A stretch of DNA of 64,000 nucleotides from Magicicada septendecula (Eukaryota; Arthropoda; Insecta; Hemiptera; Cicadidae). Both the position numbers and the translations under genes were made by a program. The stretch's first letter is position 1. Each line of letters opens with the position of its first letter. Below the pieces are notes generated by a model that saw only the letters and a list, made by a program, of their open reading frames with translations, made no database searches and was not told the DNA's origin. The stretch lies in the NCBI GenBank assembly GCA_034769895.1, contig CM068372.1:239716343-239780342 (forward strand). The letters are read 5' to 3'. This document shows positions 11,165 through 22,889 of this stretch, piece after piece.

Positions 11165-12420
11165 TTTTTTGAAAGGTTACCTTTTCGGGAAGTCCCTTGA
11201 CGCTGTCTAGCATCGTTACAATAGCGCGCGACGTGACCGGATCTATGACACCTAGAACAGAATAATTCTCGTACTTCACATCTCTGAACCGGCGCAGGCC
11301 TAGGACCCCAAGACCCGGGCTGCCCGACTCGTCGCTCGAAATTAGGGCGTTCTGAACGCCTCCTAGCCTCGCGGGCTCTAATATCGTCATTACCCTGTAT
11401 AGTGGTCGACTCGGCGCACAGCCGGTCTAAATCAATAAAACTTTGGGGACGGGCAGCGAATGTCAAACGTGACCGTTCCTCCGGCGTCAAGCCCTGCAAA
11501 ATAGTATGAATGACATCAGACTCTGACAACCCCAGCCTCAGGATCCGGGCCGCGTCTTTAACGCTGGAAATGAAATGAGCAAGGGACTCTCCGCTTGCTT
11601 GGACTCTATAGAAATGTTTGTGTCGTAACCGGTCGTGTAACCTTCCCGGTACGAAAGCGTCCAGGACTTCCCGATGGAAATGGTCTATGCCACCACCATC
11701 CCTAAGGGTACTTGTCACGCGCTCAGCCATAGATCCCCGACAGTACGGGTAAATGAGCTCAAGCAAAGTCCGCTCCGACAGCCCAGGGAAATCGGCCAAC
11801 TGAAAAAATACGCGCAAGAATCTCAAAAGCGCCTCAGGATCCAGACCATCGACAACTGGGAGACGCTGAATGACATCCGACAGTGGGTTAGGAAGCTTGT
11901 GATAGCTTGCGGTGGCCATATCGGAAAAGGCAGGAACATGCACCGGGGGTTCCACCCTGGCTGCCGTCTCAACAGAAGAAGAAGAAGAACCGGAATTCGG
12001 ATCTACGTGGCGACGCTGGCCGAGAGAAAACTCCCGCAATGCCATCGCCACTTGCTCCCTAAGAGTGACAACATTTTTCTCTAATTCCGAGGTGGTAGCC
12101 TGTGATTCCGCATTCTGTAAACGGCATAGAACGTGTTGTAAACGTTGGCGCACCCTCTGTCTAGCCGTAGAGGTGGGTGCCGCCGACTGCAGGCCTTCGG
12201 CCAAATCGAGCAGTTCTACAAATTTTTCCGAGCACAGCTCCACCTCGGCGGTGACATCCGTAAGTAATACTCTCCCACTCGGTGCCTCACCGGAGGCAAG
12301 AGCCTCACGGAGTTGCTTCCTTAATGAAACAACAGTCTCCTGCGGCTTCCGTCCCCGGAACCGGACCTCCCACTCGAGCTCATCTTTTACCAACAAATCC
12401 ACATTTACCGAAATGGACAT
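11143..12420 (-). CDS. GypA Gag polyprotein
   Basis: Start chosen at the first ATG (12418-12420, MSISVNVDLL), giving 425 residues; the frame is open 12 codons further without ATG. The middle holds the capsid-like domain (LIYPYCRG, KHFYRVQASGESLAHF, ARILRLGLSESDVI, GLTPEERSRL). Near the C terminus is a CCHC zinc knuckle, CX2CX4HX4C (CSRCHRSGHVARYC, about residues 388-401), typical of a nucleocapsid that binds element RNA. The same middle domain is found, diverged, in the GypC Gag. Gag builds the virus-like particle. The frame is intact here. Confidence 0.92.
   Translation of the reverse strand: MSISVNVDLLVKDELEWEVRFRGRKPQETVVSLRKQLREALASGEAPSGRVLLTDVTAEVELCSEKFVELLDLAEGLQSAAPTSTARQRVRQRLQHVLCRLQNAESQATTSELEKNVVTLREQVAMALREFSLGQRRHVDPNSGSSSSSVETAARVEPPVHVPAFSDMATASYHKLPNPLSDVIQRLPVVDGLDPEALLRFLRVFFQLADFPGLSERTLLELIYPYCRGSMAERVTSTLRDGGGIDHFHREVLDAFVPGRLHDRLRHKHFYRVQASGESLAHFISSVKDAARILRLGLSESDVIHTILQGLTPEERSRLTFAARPQSFIDLDRLCAESTTIQGNDDIRAREARRRSERPNFERRVGQPGSWGPRPAPVQRCEVRELFCSRCHRSGHVARYCNDARQRQGTSRKGNLSKNVNSRGR
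11164..11170 (-). promoter_or_regulatory. Programmed -1 frameshift site, A-AAA-AAC
   Basis: Read on the minus strand in the gag frame, the codons are TCA AAA AAC, giving the classic slippery heptamer A-AAA-AAC about 20 nt before the gag stop (11143-11145). Slipping back one base enters the pol frame, which is then open to 8759. A downstream pseudoknot or stem was not tested. Confidence 0.78.
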
Positions 12421-13275
12421 GACCGCGCAATCCACACACACACCACGTAAAAGCAAGAATTAAAGAGAACGACAGGAAGAACTTGATCATACAAGTGGCT
12501 CCAGAATGCTCTAGCGATACGACGAGATGGGTGTCATAAAAGCAGAGAAACAGCCATGCAAAATGCCCAGAAGAGAACACAACACAAAACAACCAAACTA
12601 ACTCACTAAATACAACACACAAAGTACACATAAAATTCGATATAATCGAAAATATAAACTATCACATCCATGCCCTTGGTCGGACCATAACCGCATTCAA
12701 AATACACGATACCGCAACGCAACGCCCTCAATAAACAATTACCATATAACTGGGATGCTACCAAACACGTTGTCTAATCCAAGAGACAAGTCATAATCAA
12801 ACTCAACAAGTACCGACGGCCCTCATCATGTCCAGACTCCGTATGAGCCCCAGGGTATGTGCAAGTGCAACCAATCGGCACACATTCATTAAAAAAAATT
12901 AATCACATTCTTATAACCCCTTTTCAAAATTCATCTTACACTCAACATCACAAAATAATCACTTAAACACTAACACATATTAAATTATTTTAAACTTCAT
13001 TAACCCCTTAATCATTTTATAAAATGTGCTCTTTTTTCTGGTTGTTCATTCTGTTAATTTATTACACTACCATTAAGTTTTCTTACAACACTTGGATTCT
13101 AATCAAAAATAATTTGAAATAATTTGCAAGTCCTAACACCAGCTGACATGTCTGTAGCCACACTAAGTTTCATTTAAGAAAATAAATATAAGTCCCCAGA
13201 TTCTAAAATTTCTCAAGTTCAACAGAGAAAAGTAAGGCAGAAATAATACCTACTATCCACCCAGAATCATAACAA
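12421..13275 (-). other. GypA 5' leader, no gene
   Basis: About 850 bases between the primer-binding site and gag. No other coding frame is supported. It probably holds leader and packaging sequences (inference). Confidence 0.5.
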
Positions 13276-13293
13276 CCACGCTCTGAACTACCA
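13276..13293 (-). other. Primer-binding site of GypA
   Basis: Reads TGGTAGTTCAGAGCGTGG on the minus strand, two bases after the 5' LTR. It starts with TGG, as expected for pairing with a tRNA 3' CCA end. It matches the GypC site TGGTAGCAGAGCGTGG apart from a short indel. The tRNA species was not identified. Confidence 0.75.
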
Positions 13294-13295
13294 TT

Positions 13296-13599
13296 TGAAA
13301 CCCCCCTTTTATTTTTCTAAGTTTTGTAATTTTTTTTGAATTTTATTTAATTTTATTTTTATTAAGTTTTTTTTTTTTTGTAAAAGGGGAGAGACATCAT
13401 ATTTAGAACTAGGTAAAAAAACCTAGAGGAAGCAAAAGTGTGCAAGGCCCAAATACAATTACAGACATGTCCCCCCAGGTGAATGACAGGACTTGCAAAT
13501 GAAAAACTCTTTTAACCAACAAGCGTGTGCTTTATTCAACCTGCAAGATTTTACATACATGACAAGTTCGTGATTGTGTGAGCACACCATTAAAGGCAG

Positions 13600-13657
<58 letters not shown>

Positions 13658-15524
13658 GTATATCCATTAATTCATAATGTCACAAAGTAAGTGAATTGAT
13701 ATTAAACTAATTGCAAAAATTTCTGCCTGATTATGTATGAGTCAAAGTTAGTAATAATCTCATTCATAAAGCAATACTAATCCATCAGTGTTGTATAATA
13801 TCAAATAGGCTAGCCTGTTGTCTCAGTAAGCACATTTATGGTTATTCTCTTTTTTAAATCCGTTACATATTCCCCCCAAAAAAATATATATATAGTAAAA
13901 TTACACACACAAACACATATACGACATGAATAACAAAACATCCCTCATTTCAACACTAACCTCCTCATAAACCCATTCCAACTACAGTAAATGAAGGAAC
14001 CCTAATATGTATAGATAGGTACAAATATAAATGACAACGTAAATGGAATATCTCAGCTCCTAAGCATAGATTTGCCAGCATATTCACAAGCATAGTTCAC
14101 ACCAGAGAATGTAAGTGACCGCCCCGAAACTCAACCAGCCAAACGACCCCTTACCTTAATCATTAAGCGTTAAGTATGTGTGTGAAAGAAAATCGTTTCT
14201 CATCTACATCATCAGACAACCCCCGCTACGTTATTAAAACTCAGCCATGACCAGATGACATGATAGCACGAGACAATTAACTCCCTAATGGTCTTAATTA
14301 GATGAAAGTTAGATCTTACTGCAACCTGCGGATGTGTGTGTATGTGTGTAACTTCTTACACATTATACAGTTATAAGATACTTCATTAGGTGTACTGTGG
14401 TAATGTTCACACATGCAATAACATAATTGAACACGAGAGTTTGTGCTAGAGTATAATGTTCAGAACTTCACGAGTGAGCTTCTGGCGGCTTCTGTGCATT
14501 CACATGTTGTAGAGAGAGAGAGAAATAGATAATCAGAATTTTCCCACCTGGATTGTCCGGTGTACTTAGTTCGTATAGGCGCGGATCAGTGATGTCACAG
14601 TCGTGTCACAAGTCCCTGGTGCAGCTTAGCATGGAAAAGTCCTCGACTGACGGCATTGTGGCTATAAGATCGTCTCTGCCATTAGGGTGGACAGATGTTC
14701 GTCCACCCCTGACACCCATCTCGCCCTTGGTCGAGCACCTGGACATACAATAGGTTGTAGAGGGTGTCATAAAGAAAATCACGCCACTTAGGCCGTCCAC
14801 ATTAAATACCAACACTAACTTTAAGCAGCAACAGCGCACACACACATCGCCACTAATTCAGATTAAACAGTATTAAGCTCGTCTAGCAATTACTTTCTTA
14901 ATGTTTCATTGAAATATTCAAATTGATTTGCTGTGTCTTTCGTAGTTATTAATTACATCAAAACAGCTGAGTGCAAGATACATTAGCATATTCTCTATTG
15001 AAATCAACTTGACCCACGACTCTCACATTCATAATTTAATTAAATTTAATTTAATTTGATTTTGTAATAGCATTAATGCCCAGATTAAAAACTGCTCTAT
15101 ACGCACACACACACACAAGCATAACTCATAATGAAAGCTGAAACACAAAATATATTTGGGGTTAGAATATTTTCAGAACCCGTAGACTTGCACGTACCTG
15201 GAACAACACTTTATCTAGCCTATCATAGTGATAGGTTCGGAAGTCCTGGATAGAAGTTTGCCGCCAGCCGAGACCAGATGAACAGGTTGGAGGATCAAGC
15301 AGAAATGAGGCCAATACAACGTTTCGGTCCAGCCAAGTAACCTCCGAATGCAGGAATGTACAGACACAGCTGACTGGCAGCGCCAGCTGTATTGCGTAGC
15401 TGCACAACCGTTTGTGTGTATAACCGACCGGCAACAAACTATCGTAACAGCGTGGCCGTGCGTGACGTCCGCGGCGCTCGTTTTTAAAATACTAATAATA
15501 CGTTGCCGAAGCCAGTTCGGCACA
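13296..15524 (-). repeat. GypA 5' LTR
   Basis: 2229-bp partner of 5361-7565. The length difference is mostly a longer (TA)n tract at about 13602-13664. It would carry the promoter of the element; I did not find a convincing TATA box on the minus strand. Confidence 0.92.
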
Positions 15525-15528
15525 ATCT

Positions 15529-16540
15529 GACGCGTTACACAATAAATTATTCTTCTTCTATCAAGAAATTAATAAAATTAATAACTGAATTAATGATAAA
15601 AGTTTCTAAATATGAAATGTTAGTTAATAATTGCAAACTAGAAGACAGTGTCCTTAAAATTTATTATTGTCTATGATATCTTTCACAAAGTTCATGTAAA
15701 ATTGAATAAAGTGGTCTGTTTTGCTTCCCTGGGTCAATGCAAAGATAGCGACACTGTTCCTTACAATCAGCTCGAGCTCTGATTCTAACCCTGCTTCATA
15801 TAACTCTGGTTTGTAGCAATCTCATTGTGGTCGCCTCAAGGTTGTGTCCTCAAAGTATCACGGAACATGTCTCATCCGATTTTATCAAAAGCCCCGTCGT
15901 TTCTTATTCTTACATAACACGAAATGTTCATGAAGCACCCGTTCAGCTCTTTGAATGCCTGGTTATACTCTAAAGTTTACTAGAAAAGAGGGATAGAAAT
16001 ATTTAATAAAATAATTTACTCTAAAAGTTTTTTAATAGACGTAATTAAAAATAAGTGCGCAGTAAACGTTTATAGGTAATAAAATAATTCTTATGTTTCC
16101 GTACATATCTTCTTGACTAACAAAATGAATAGCAAATAACAACTTCTGAGATGTTTTTATTTTTGTAGCCGTATTCACAAGAATTTAAACACCTCCCCAG
16201 AAGGAAATCGTAAATGCACCTCTACCTACACATTTACACAATGAAAATTTTGTGTACGTAAGGTATCCAGTTTTACTCCAACAATACAAGACAATATTGT
16301 AAAATATTCAAGACCTATAGTTAAACAAACAAGTTGATTTATTGAAAATTTTAAATAATACGGTATTACTAATTCTAATAACTGAACACATACACAACAG
16401 TTTTCAAAATAAAGAGTAAAACAATTGTTTTTGTAAACAAACATAAGAACAATAGAAACATTTCAACCAAAAATCAAATAATCAATTCGTTAAAACATTT
16501 AAACTCATAAAATGACACGACAATTTACTGTATCTATGTT
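15529..16540. other. No gene recognised
   Basis: AT-rich flank of GypA; short frames only (e.g. 16226-16444 minus) without motifs. Confidence 0.45.
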
Positions 16541-16542
16541 AA

Positions 16543-17352
16543 GATTTGTTTCCACTCTAACATTGCACCCCAACAATGCTGGGGACTTTGTTGCAGTGCG
16601 ATACAACAGTGTTGGGAACAATGTTGTAGAACGTTCGCGTTTCCTTCCCGTAACAGTATCATTACAACTGTGGATGACGAAGCATGTGCTGCTGCCGCTT
16701 TCGTAATAATTACGGCTGAACCATATTCTCAAGTTTTAAAGGAACGTAAACGTCCTCATTGTTGGGTTCATAGTTTCTTGGCTAAAGGTCCCAGTGAGAG
16801 TTCCTATAATTCGCTAGTGACAGACTTGCAACTTCAAAGTGGCAATGAAAATTCTGTACGAAAATTTGAATATATTTTCAATCTCATGATACCGCTTATC
16901 TCGAAAAGAGACTGTTGGACGTGCTTCATTGTCACCGGAAGAAATGTTAGCAGCTATCAACATTCTAACATAATAAATTTCTCGAAAATTTGAATTGTGT
17001 TATACTAATTGTAGTATTATAACATTATTAAAAACAGTCTAAATTTTGGCAAGTCAATTAAGTCTGTCATAAGAATATTCAGCAAACGAACAGAGGAGAT
17101 AAGTTACTATTAAATTTTAATCACTATTAACACAAATTTCAATACACGCGTAAACACGCTTGCGCGCATGCACCGCAATTAAATAGTAACTCATGTAATT
17201 TATAAATACTAATTTTATATCAAACAAAATTTGTTGAGCAACAAAATACCCAACATATTTCTGGCGTTTCCACGCATACGCTGTCCCCAATATTTTGCAC
17301 ACCTCTGTTGACAACATTGTTGGAGACAAAATTTGTATGCGTGTAAACTAGG
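16543..17352 (+). mobile_element. Remnant of a PIF/Harbinger-type DNA transposon
   Basis: The ends look like degraded inverted repeats: the left (from about 16543) contains CCAACAATGCTGGGGAC, and the right (to about 17352) read on the other strand contains CTCCAACAATGTTGTCAAC. Inside is the N-terminal part of a Harbinger-like transposase. The catalytic part is missing, so this is a deleted copy. No target duplication was established; edges are approximate. Confidence 0.4.
16670..16993 (+). pseudogene. PIF/Harbinger-like transposase, N-terminal fragment
   Basis: The frame starts MDDEACAAAAFVIITAEPY and contains KRPHCWVHSFLAKG, then SYNSLVTDLQL and YIFNLMIPLISKRDC. This order (Met-Asp-Asp start, a W-V-H block after basic residues, a length of acidic/leucine sequence, then a helix before a conserved region) is the usual N terminus of nuclease-type Harbinger transposases. 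Near 16925 another frame reads ASLSPEEMLAAINIL, similar to the S-P-E-E-R-L-A block that follows in the family, so there is a frameshift there. The DDE nuclease domain is absent. Confidence 0.5.
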
Positions 17353-17555
17353 ATTTAGACGTACCTGCAATCAAATAGAATCGATATATTTAAAACGACA
17401 AGGAAAATTTATAATCACAAAATATTAAATTGTTGTTACTGTTGCTAGGTAACAAACATTACCCTAAAAGTATTTTATTTAAAGTACAGAAACAGCCTTT
17501 CTAAGCGCCACGGTTCCTCTTTGTTTTTATAACTTTAATTATAGCTGCTAATTAT

Positions 17556-17557
<2 letters not shown>

Positions 17558-17606
<49 letters not shown>

Positions 17607-17630
17607 TGTGTGTGTGTGTGTGTGTGTGTT
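17558..17630. repeat. Compound microsatellite (GT)n(GA)n(GT)n
   Basis: About 9 GT, then about 15 GA, then about 12 GT repeats, uninterrupted. Confidence 0.97.
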
Positions 17631-19634
17631 AACGCCATTTAACACGACAGTGAATTAACGATAATAATCGATACGATAATAATATGATAATAACTCTGTA
17701 GTCCTTAATGTATTCGTCATAAGTTATATTAATAACGTAAATAAATGTATCAACCTCGTCTTTTTATGTATTAATGACCTCGAGAGCGTTATTACTGAAT
17801 TTCAGTATTATACCTGTTTTAATGCTCAAAAGATCGATGCATGACTTTTGATGTATACCCAAGTTATGCTTACCAGAGAAGACATGTTCCGTTGGTGTTT
17901 CGATCCGTTTACAAATCAAACCCAATTAACGTGTATATTTATAGTCGAGAGAAAATATTGTTCATAACCATCACCTCAAATGACTTTCTAACGCGTATCT
18001 GTTAAACTATTCGGAAACAATTTTATTTCGTGAGATTGCCAGCTGCCTCTGTCCGTTACATATTTGTCTAAATAAACTGGTTGTTTGTTAACAGCCAATT
18101 AATGATTCTGCGGTTAACAACCCGAGATCGCATGCTTAGATGATCATATTTCCACTCACGGATCACATACAGAGTCCGCGTATAACAGTAAATAAAACGG
18201 ATTTGTAGTGTGTCTTACGACTCGTAATGGGTTCATTTATTGATTATTTATTGATTTAAATTAACAAATGTAATTTTAGTTATTTTATTTGATTAAGTCC
18301 ATTATTGTCTGACTGTGCATTTAAGAATCATTGTGCAGGCATAGCATGTGTAAAGGTTGATAAAGATAGTGTTTCTCCTTATTTACATAATGGGTAAGTT
18401 TCCAAATTTTTAACAATGTGGATACGGATTCCTTTCATTTGCAATAGTCATTATTTACCATTATGATTATTTCTAATTTCCTGAAATATTTTTCATATAT
18501 CTCAAAGCACCAAAACTGGTCTATCATAGCGAGTAAATATTCATAACAATAGTCTTCCCTTCTTAATTTGCTATTTTATTTTATTAGATTGAGTGATACA
18601 GTTATTACATTGTGTGCAGGTAAAATTTTAAACTATGTGAGCACTTTTAAAACTTATAAGTTATAATGGACATCCGTATTGAATGATAAACCAAAGTCCA
18701 TTCACATTTCTTTAAATTTGATCTCTTAATAACTTGTAATGTCAGTGAACTCTGCTTCATGAGACTTGTTGGATTTAAATTAATTGCGAAACGATGACGA
18801 TAAGTCCTTTCTTTTCAGCAGTGTCAATAATCCGTACTGCTTTAAAAATAACTGCTATTTTTGGAATAATAGCGATATTCTATTAAATAGAATACAATTT
18901 TTTACTATATTTCTCCTGAGATCAGTAAAAAATAAGTAAACCTTAACAAATATAATGTGTTTACTTTTATTTTTTTTATTTAAGTGCGACGTGTTTATTT
19001 CAATTAGTAGTCGTCTGTTATCAACAGTAGCCCAGTCATATTTGTATTAGTTCCCATGTATAACCTAATTGAAATAAGTGCTAGAATAAATAATCCTCCC
19101 AATTGTGAAGCTTAGTCAGTAGTTCATTTTCTAACAGTGAAAACAAAACTACTGAAATCCACAAAGAAATTTGCCATGTTTATGGACCAAATGTTTTATG
19201 TGACGGTAAATTCTGAAAATGGTGTCATTTGTTTAGTTAGAGAAGGCAGGACGAATGTTCATGGCAAAGAACGTAGCAGGACTTTATGCGTACGACGGGA
19301 GATGGTATGACCAGAGTGAACTACGTTCCATGTGAAGCGTTGGTCAGAGTGAAGCTGCGAGCGTACAGAATTTGACAGAACAAAACCCCACGAAGTAGGA
19401 AGAGCGCTTCAAAATCGATCAAGAAACCCTATGAATTGTACCTAGGTGTCCGGCCCTAAAGACGAAATGCTTATGAGCCGTACTTCTGTAATCACTTGCC
19501 GCTACACTGGCTAGTGATCCGTAGTAATCACTGGACGCACTGGATCTGTAATCACACTGGACGCATTTATCGCTTATATGCCTGGGTAATCGTTAGGTTT
19601 TGTGTTCGAGTAAGGCCTAATGTTACGATCGTTT

Positions 19635-19636
<2 letters not shown>

Positions 19637-19674
<38 letters not shown>
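19637..19674. repeat. (GT)n microsatellite
   Basis: Perfect GT run of about 19 units; it produces overlapping spurious frames on both strands. Confidence 0.97.
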
Positions 19675-19676
<2 letters not shown>

Positions 19677-20279
19677 TTCATGCAATACATAATGATACTA
19701 TCAGGGCCGGCCCAAACCTTTAGTCTGACCGGGCCGAGACACAATTTTGCGCCTCGCCTCCCCAAAAATTGTGATGCTTATTTTCTTATCAGTACTAATT
19801 TAATAACATTATACTTTAAAAGTTTTATCATGACTATTTTATACTAGTGGCGGCGGTTAAGCCCTACACATAAAAAAAGTATTCCGTAAGTCTACATGAA
19901 ATTATTAAAAAAATTTAAAGTTTATACTATATAACTTTTCAAATGTTGACAATTTTTATTTTTTTATTTTTCTTGAATCCCATTAACTATCACTGAGGCC
20001 TGTTTTTAAAATTTAACTGAATAAAGCTGTAACATGACTCACCTATATAAGTAATTCACATGGACACTCAATGCGAGTGAAAAACATCAAACAAAAATAA
20101 TCAATTTCAAATAGTTTCCTATAATTTTAATTCAGTCAGTGTACATTTCTTCTTATTAAAAGTTGTAGGCCTACAGATATTATCACAAATGTCTTTTCAC
20201 ACGTAAAGTTTAAAAATGTCACACCAAGATTTATTACATTAAAGTTTTCCTTTGAAAATAAAAAAAAATTTTTGGTTTT

Positions 20280-22880
20280 TGAAAGTTTAGTTAAATTTCT
20301 TCTTGCTTTTGCTTCAGCAAAAATTTTAACAATTTTCGTTAAATCTAACTGGTTTGCAATGTCATTTTTAATAGAAATTGTTGCTAGAGATGATAGGTGG
20401 TCTTGCATCATTGTAGATCGTAAGTTTTAATTAATTTGAGCTTGCTGAAACTGCGTTTTCCACTAGCAACCATGACATGAATTGTTCAAAGAACCCTCAA
20501 TGTAATCCATATATTAGAAAAACAGTCAGTCATGTTACTTTCTGAAATAAGTTGCAAAGTTTGAACAGGAGTTTTTATCGCAGAGTTCTTCGAAATAAAC
20601 CCAAATGTTTAAGCTCCTCAAAAAGATGGTTGCCGTCGATGTCACTTTCTCCTAATTTATCTTCATCTTGAAGAACTTTTTGAAGATTCAAACATTTTTG
20701 TTTCAAGATTTCGGATTCTGGAAGAGTTTGTATGTTGTACAAAAAATCCCAATACTGGTTATGAGTCTCAAGTTGTGTAAAGCGCTGTTCGATGAATGTC
20801 ACAGCTTGATCTATAAGCGGATAAAAGACAACTGTTTTAAACAACTGCTCTGGATCTGTTGGGGCTTCGTCTCGGGACTCATAATCAAATTGCCGGTTTT
20901 TCTTTCTCTCAGCCTGCTTCTTGTAAACAGCTTCAATTTCTAAGTCTTCAGCTATGTCTTTGGCTTGTGCTACAGCACCTGCGTATCCAGTTTCACGATA
21001 TTATTTTTAAAATGGCACTTTCCAAGAAGATGTTTAACTGTTGATAAGTCACTGTTGGCATTTTGCATGTTATTGCTGAACAAGTTTACTTGAAACAATA
21101 AATCATGACAAACAAAAAGGGAGACAATGAAGTCAGAAGATGTTAAATTGTTTTGCAATGATTTGGCTTCAGATGTCACTTTTGAATCAATGAGTTCCTC
21201 TTGCATTGCCTGTAGCGCTTCACAAACTTCAACCATTTGATACCTGACTGCCTTTACGCTGTTAATTCTACACTCCCATCTAGTTTTACAGACTTCTTTC
21301 ACAGTAAGAGTCAACTGACTTTCCTTGAGTCTTTCCCATCTTTCAGTAGATGATGAAAACAGGACGTAGAGACGTTGTAAAACTTCAAACAAAGAAACAT
21401 TTTTACAGATGAAGCAACAGCATCTCCAGTTACTAGGTTAAGTGAATACATACACAAGGATTGAAAAAATCTTTAGGAAACATTGATAAAATTCTTAACT
21501 GCACTCCTTTATGTTTTGCAGTTATGTTGCCTCCATTATCGTAACCTTACCCCCTACATTTTTTCATGTCTAACCCACAGGTCCCTTCAATTTTTTTCAA
21601 AAGGGCTGTTGTCAAACCTTCTCCAGTAGTGTCATCAATAGGAAAAATTGACAAGAAATGCTCTTTAACTTGAACATCTGTTTCAGTACATTCAAAAAAA
21701 CGAATTGTATATAACAATTGTTCTTGGTGGCTGATATCGGGCGTATAGTCTAATATTAGTGAAAAGTACTGAGTTTGCTTTGCTCTTTCAATGATACCAT
21801 TTTTTATTTCAGACCCAAGGAAACTAATCAACTCATTTTGGATTGTTTTACCCAAGTAATGATCATGGATTTCATTACATTTAATTTTTCTAATGTGTTC
21901 AGCCATAATTACATCGTACTTTCCAAGTAATTCAACAAGTCCCAAAAAATTTCCGTTACTTTTTGCAAATAACTGGTTATTACTTCCTCGAAATGCCAGG
22001 TTATGTTCAGATGAAAATACCGTTATTGCAATTAGACGTTCCAAAACTTTTTTTCCAGCGATCTACCTCTTTTTGTAACAATTTTTCAACTTCACTATCA
22101 ATACCCGTTTGACAACAAATCTTTTTTTCTGCTTCAACCCATTTGCTGTAACATGTGTAGTGCTCACTTGAAGTTTCCTGATTTTTTAAATAATCCCCTA
22201 TATGTTTACAGCTGTTGATACCGTTCTGCCCTAATTGAGAGCGGGTATTCCCAAACAACTTACAACTAAAACAATAGACTCTGTTCTTTGACCCAGAATA
22301 TTTCAAATATCTCCGATACAATTTTTCATTATTGGGCAGTTTTCGATTGCAGTGAAACAGTGAGAATTTTCTGTTTCTCGATCCTTTTGAATCGGATTTT
22401 GTTACGTCAACAGGAAATCTTGGATCCGGACCCTGAATTTTTTTTTGGGCCGTTTTTAATTATTTGATCCCTTATGTGACGAGTCAAGATAGGCCATTCG
22501 CCGACATCGTCCAAATTACACGAGGTAACGTCGCTGTGGGATAAAGGGTGAACTTCATGTCCGTCCGTTATAGGGTTTGTTGAATTAATCGTAACATCTT
22601 TGGCAAGGTAAAAATCGTTTTCTTGGCGGGTTGTCCCAGGTTGTTCAGTTTCCTTCATCTCAGTCTCATCATTAGTGTCTTAAACATTGTCATCAAAAAC
22701 TTGTTCTGTCTCTCTAGCATTTGAAAAATCAATTTTGGTTACATCTTCCTTTGGACTATTTTGATCAGTTTCTATTTCTAAACTTTGAGAAAAAAAAACA
22801 CGCATTAACTTAGCACCTTTTTTAATTTCATTGAGTATTTCATTCTTTCTCTTTCTGTTTTGAGCTCCTTAAAGTTTGAG
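20280..22880 (-). pseudogene. hAT transposase of ZMYM-like (zf-TTF, DUF4371, hATC) type, inactivated
   Basis: The pieces follow in order on the minus strand. An N-terminal GAQNRKRKNE-like start lies near 22870. A TTF-type zinc finger (VYCFSCKLFGNTRSQL) lies near 22260. The catalytic-core block ILDYTPDISHQEQL lies near 21740, and a GYDNGGN block near 21530. Helical sequence follows at 20970-21392 and 20575-20844, and the hATC dimerisation region (RSFSKLKLIK, then MMQDHLSSLATIS) at about 20300-20470. Several stops and frame changes break it, e.g. between 21392 and 21547, near 22681, and near 20430. The conserved Glu of the SAERxFS block is Lys (codon at 20456-20458). It should be inactive. Confidence 0.82.
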
Positions 22881-22889
22881 GTTTTAAGC

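Larger units (their letters stand above)
5361..15524 (-). mobile_element. GypA: near-complete Ty3/gypsy-type LTR retrotransposon
   Basis: Two direct LTRs (5361-7565 and 13296-15524) frame gag and pol on the minus strand. The insertion is flanked by a 4-bp target duplication, ATCT at 5357-5360 and 15525-15528. The LTRs have TG...CA ends. In element order: 5' LTR, primer-binding site (13276-13293), gag, pol with protease, RT, RNase H, zinc-binding and integrase modules, polypurine tract (7566-7579), 3' LTR. The order RT, RNase H, integrase is that of Ty3/gypsy. Apart from different (TA)n lengths, the LTRs differ at only about ten sites by eye, so insertion was recent. One frame disruption near 8753-8785 separates integrase from the rest of pol. 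Confidence 0.93.
17353..19693. other. No gene recognised
   Basis: 2.3 kb of AT-rich sequence without supported genes, apart from a compound microsatellite at 17558-17630 and a (GT)n tract at 19637-19674. Confidence 0.45.

Noticed and set aside
11674-12463. Plus-strand frames of 136 and 183 residues opposite GypA gag
   Set aside because: Antisense shadows of gag, which has the capsid-like domain and zinc knuckle on the minus strand.
19574-19847. Overlapping open frames on both strands near the (GT)n tract
   Set aside because: They are produced by the GT/AC repeat and show no domain.
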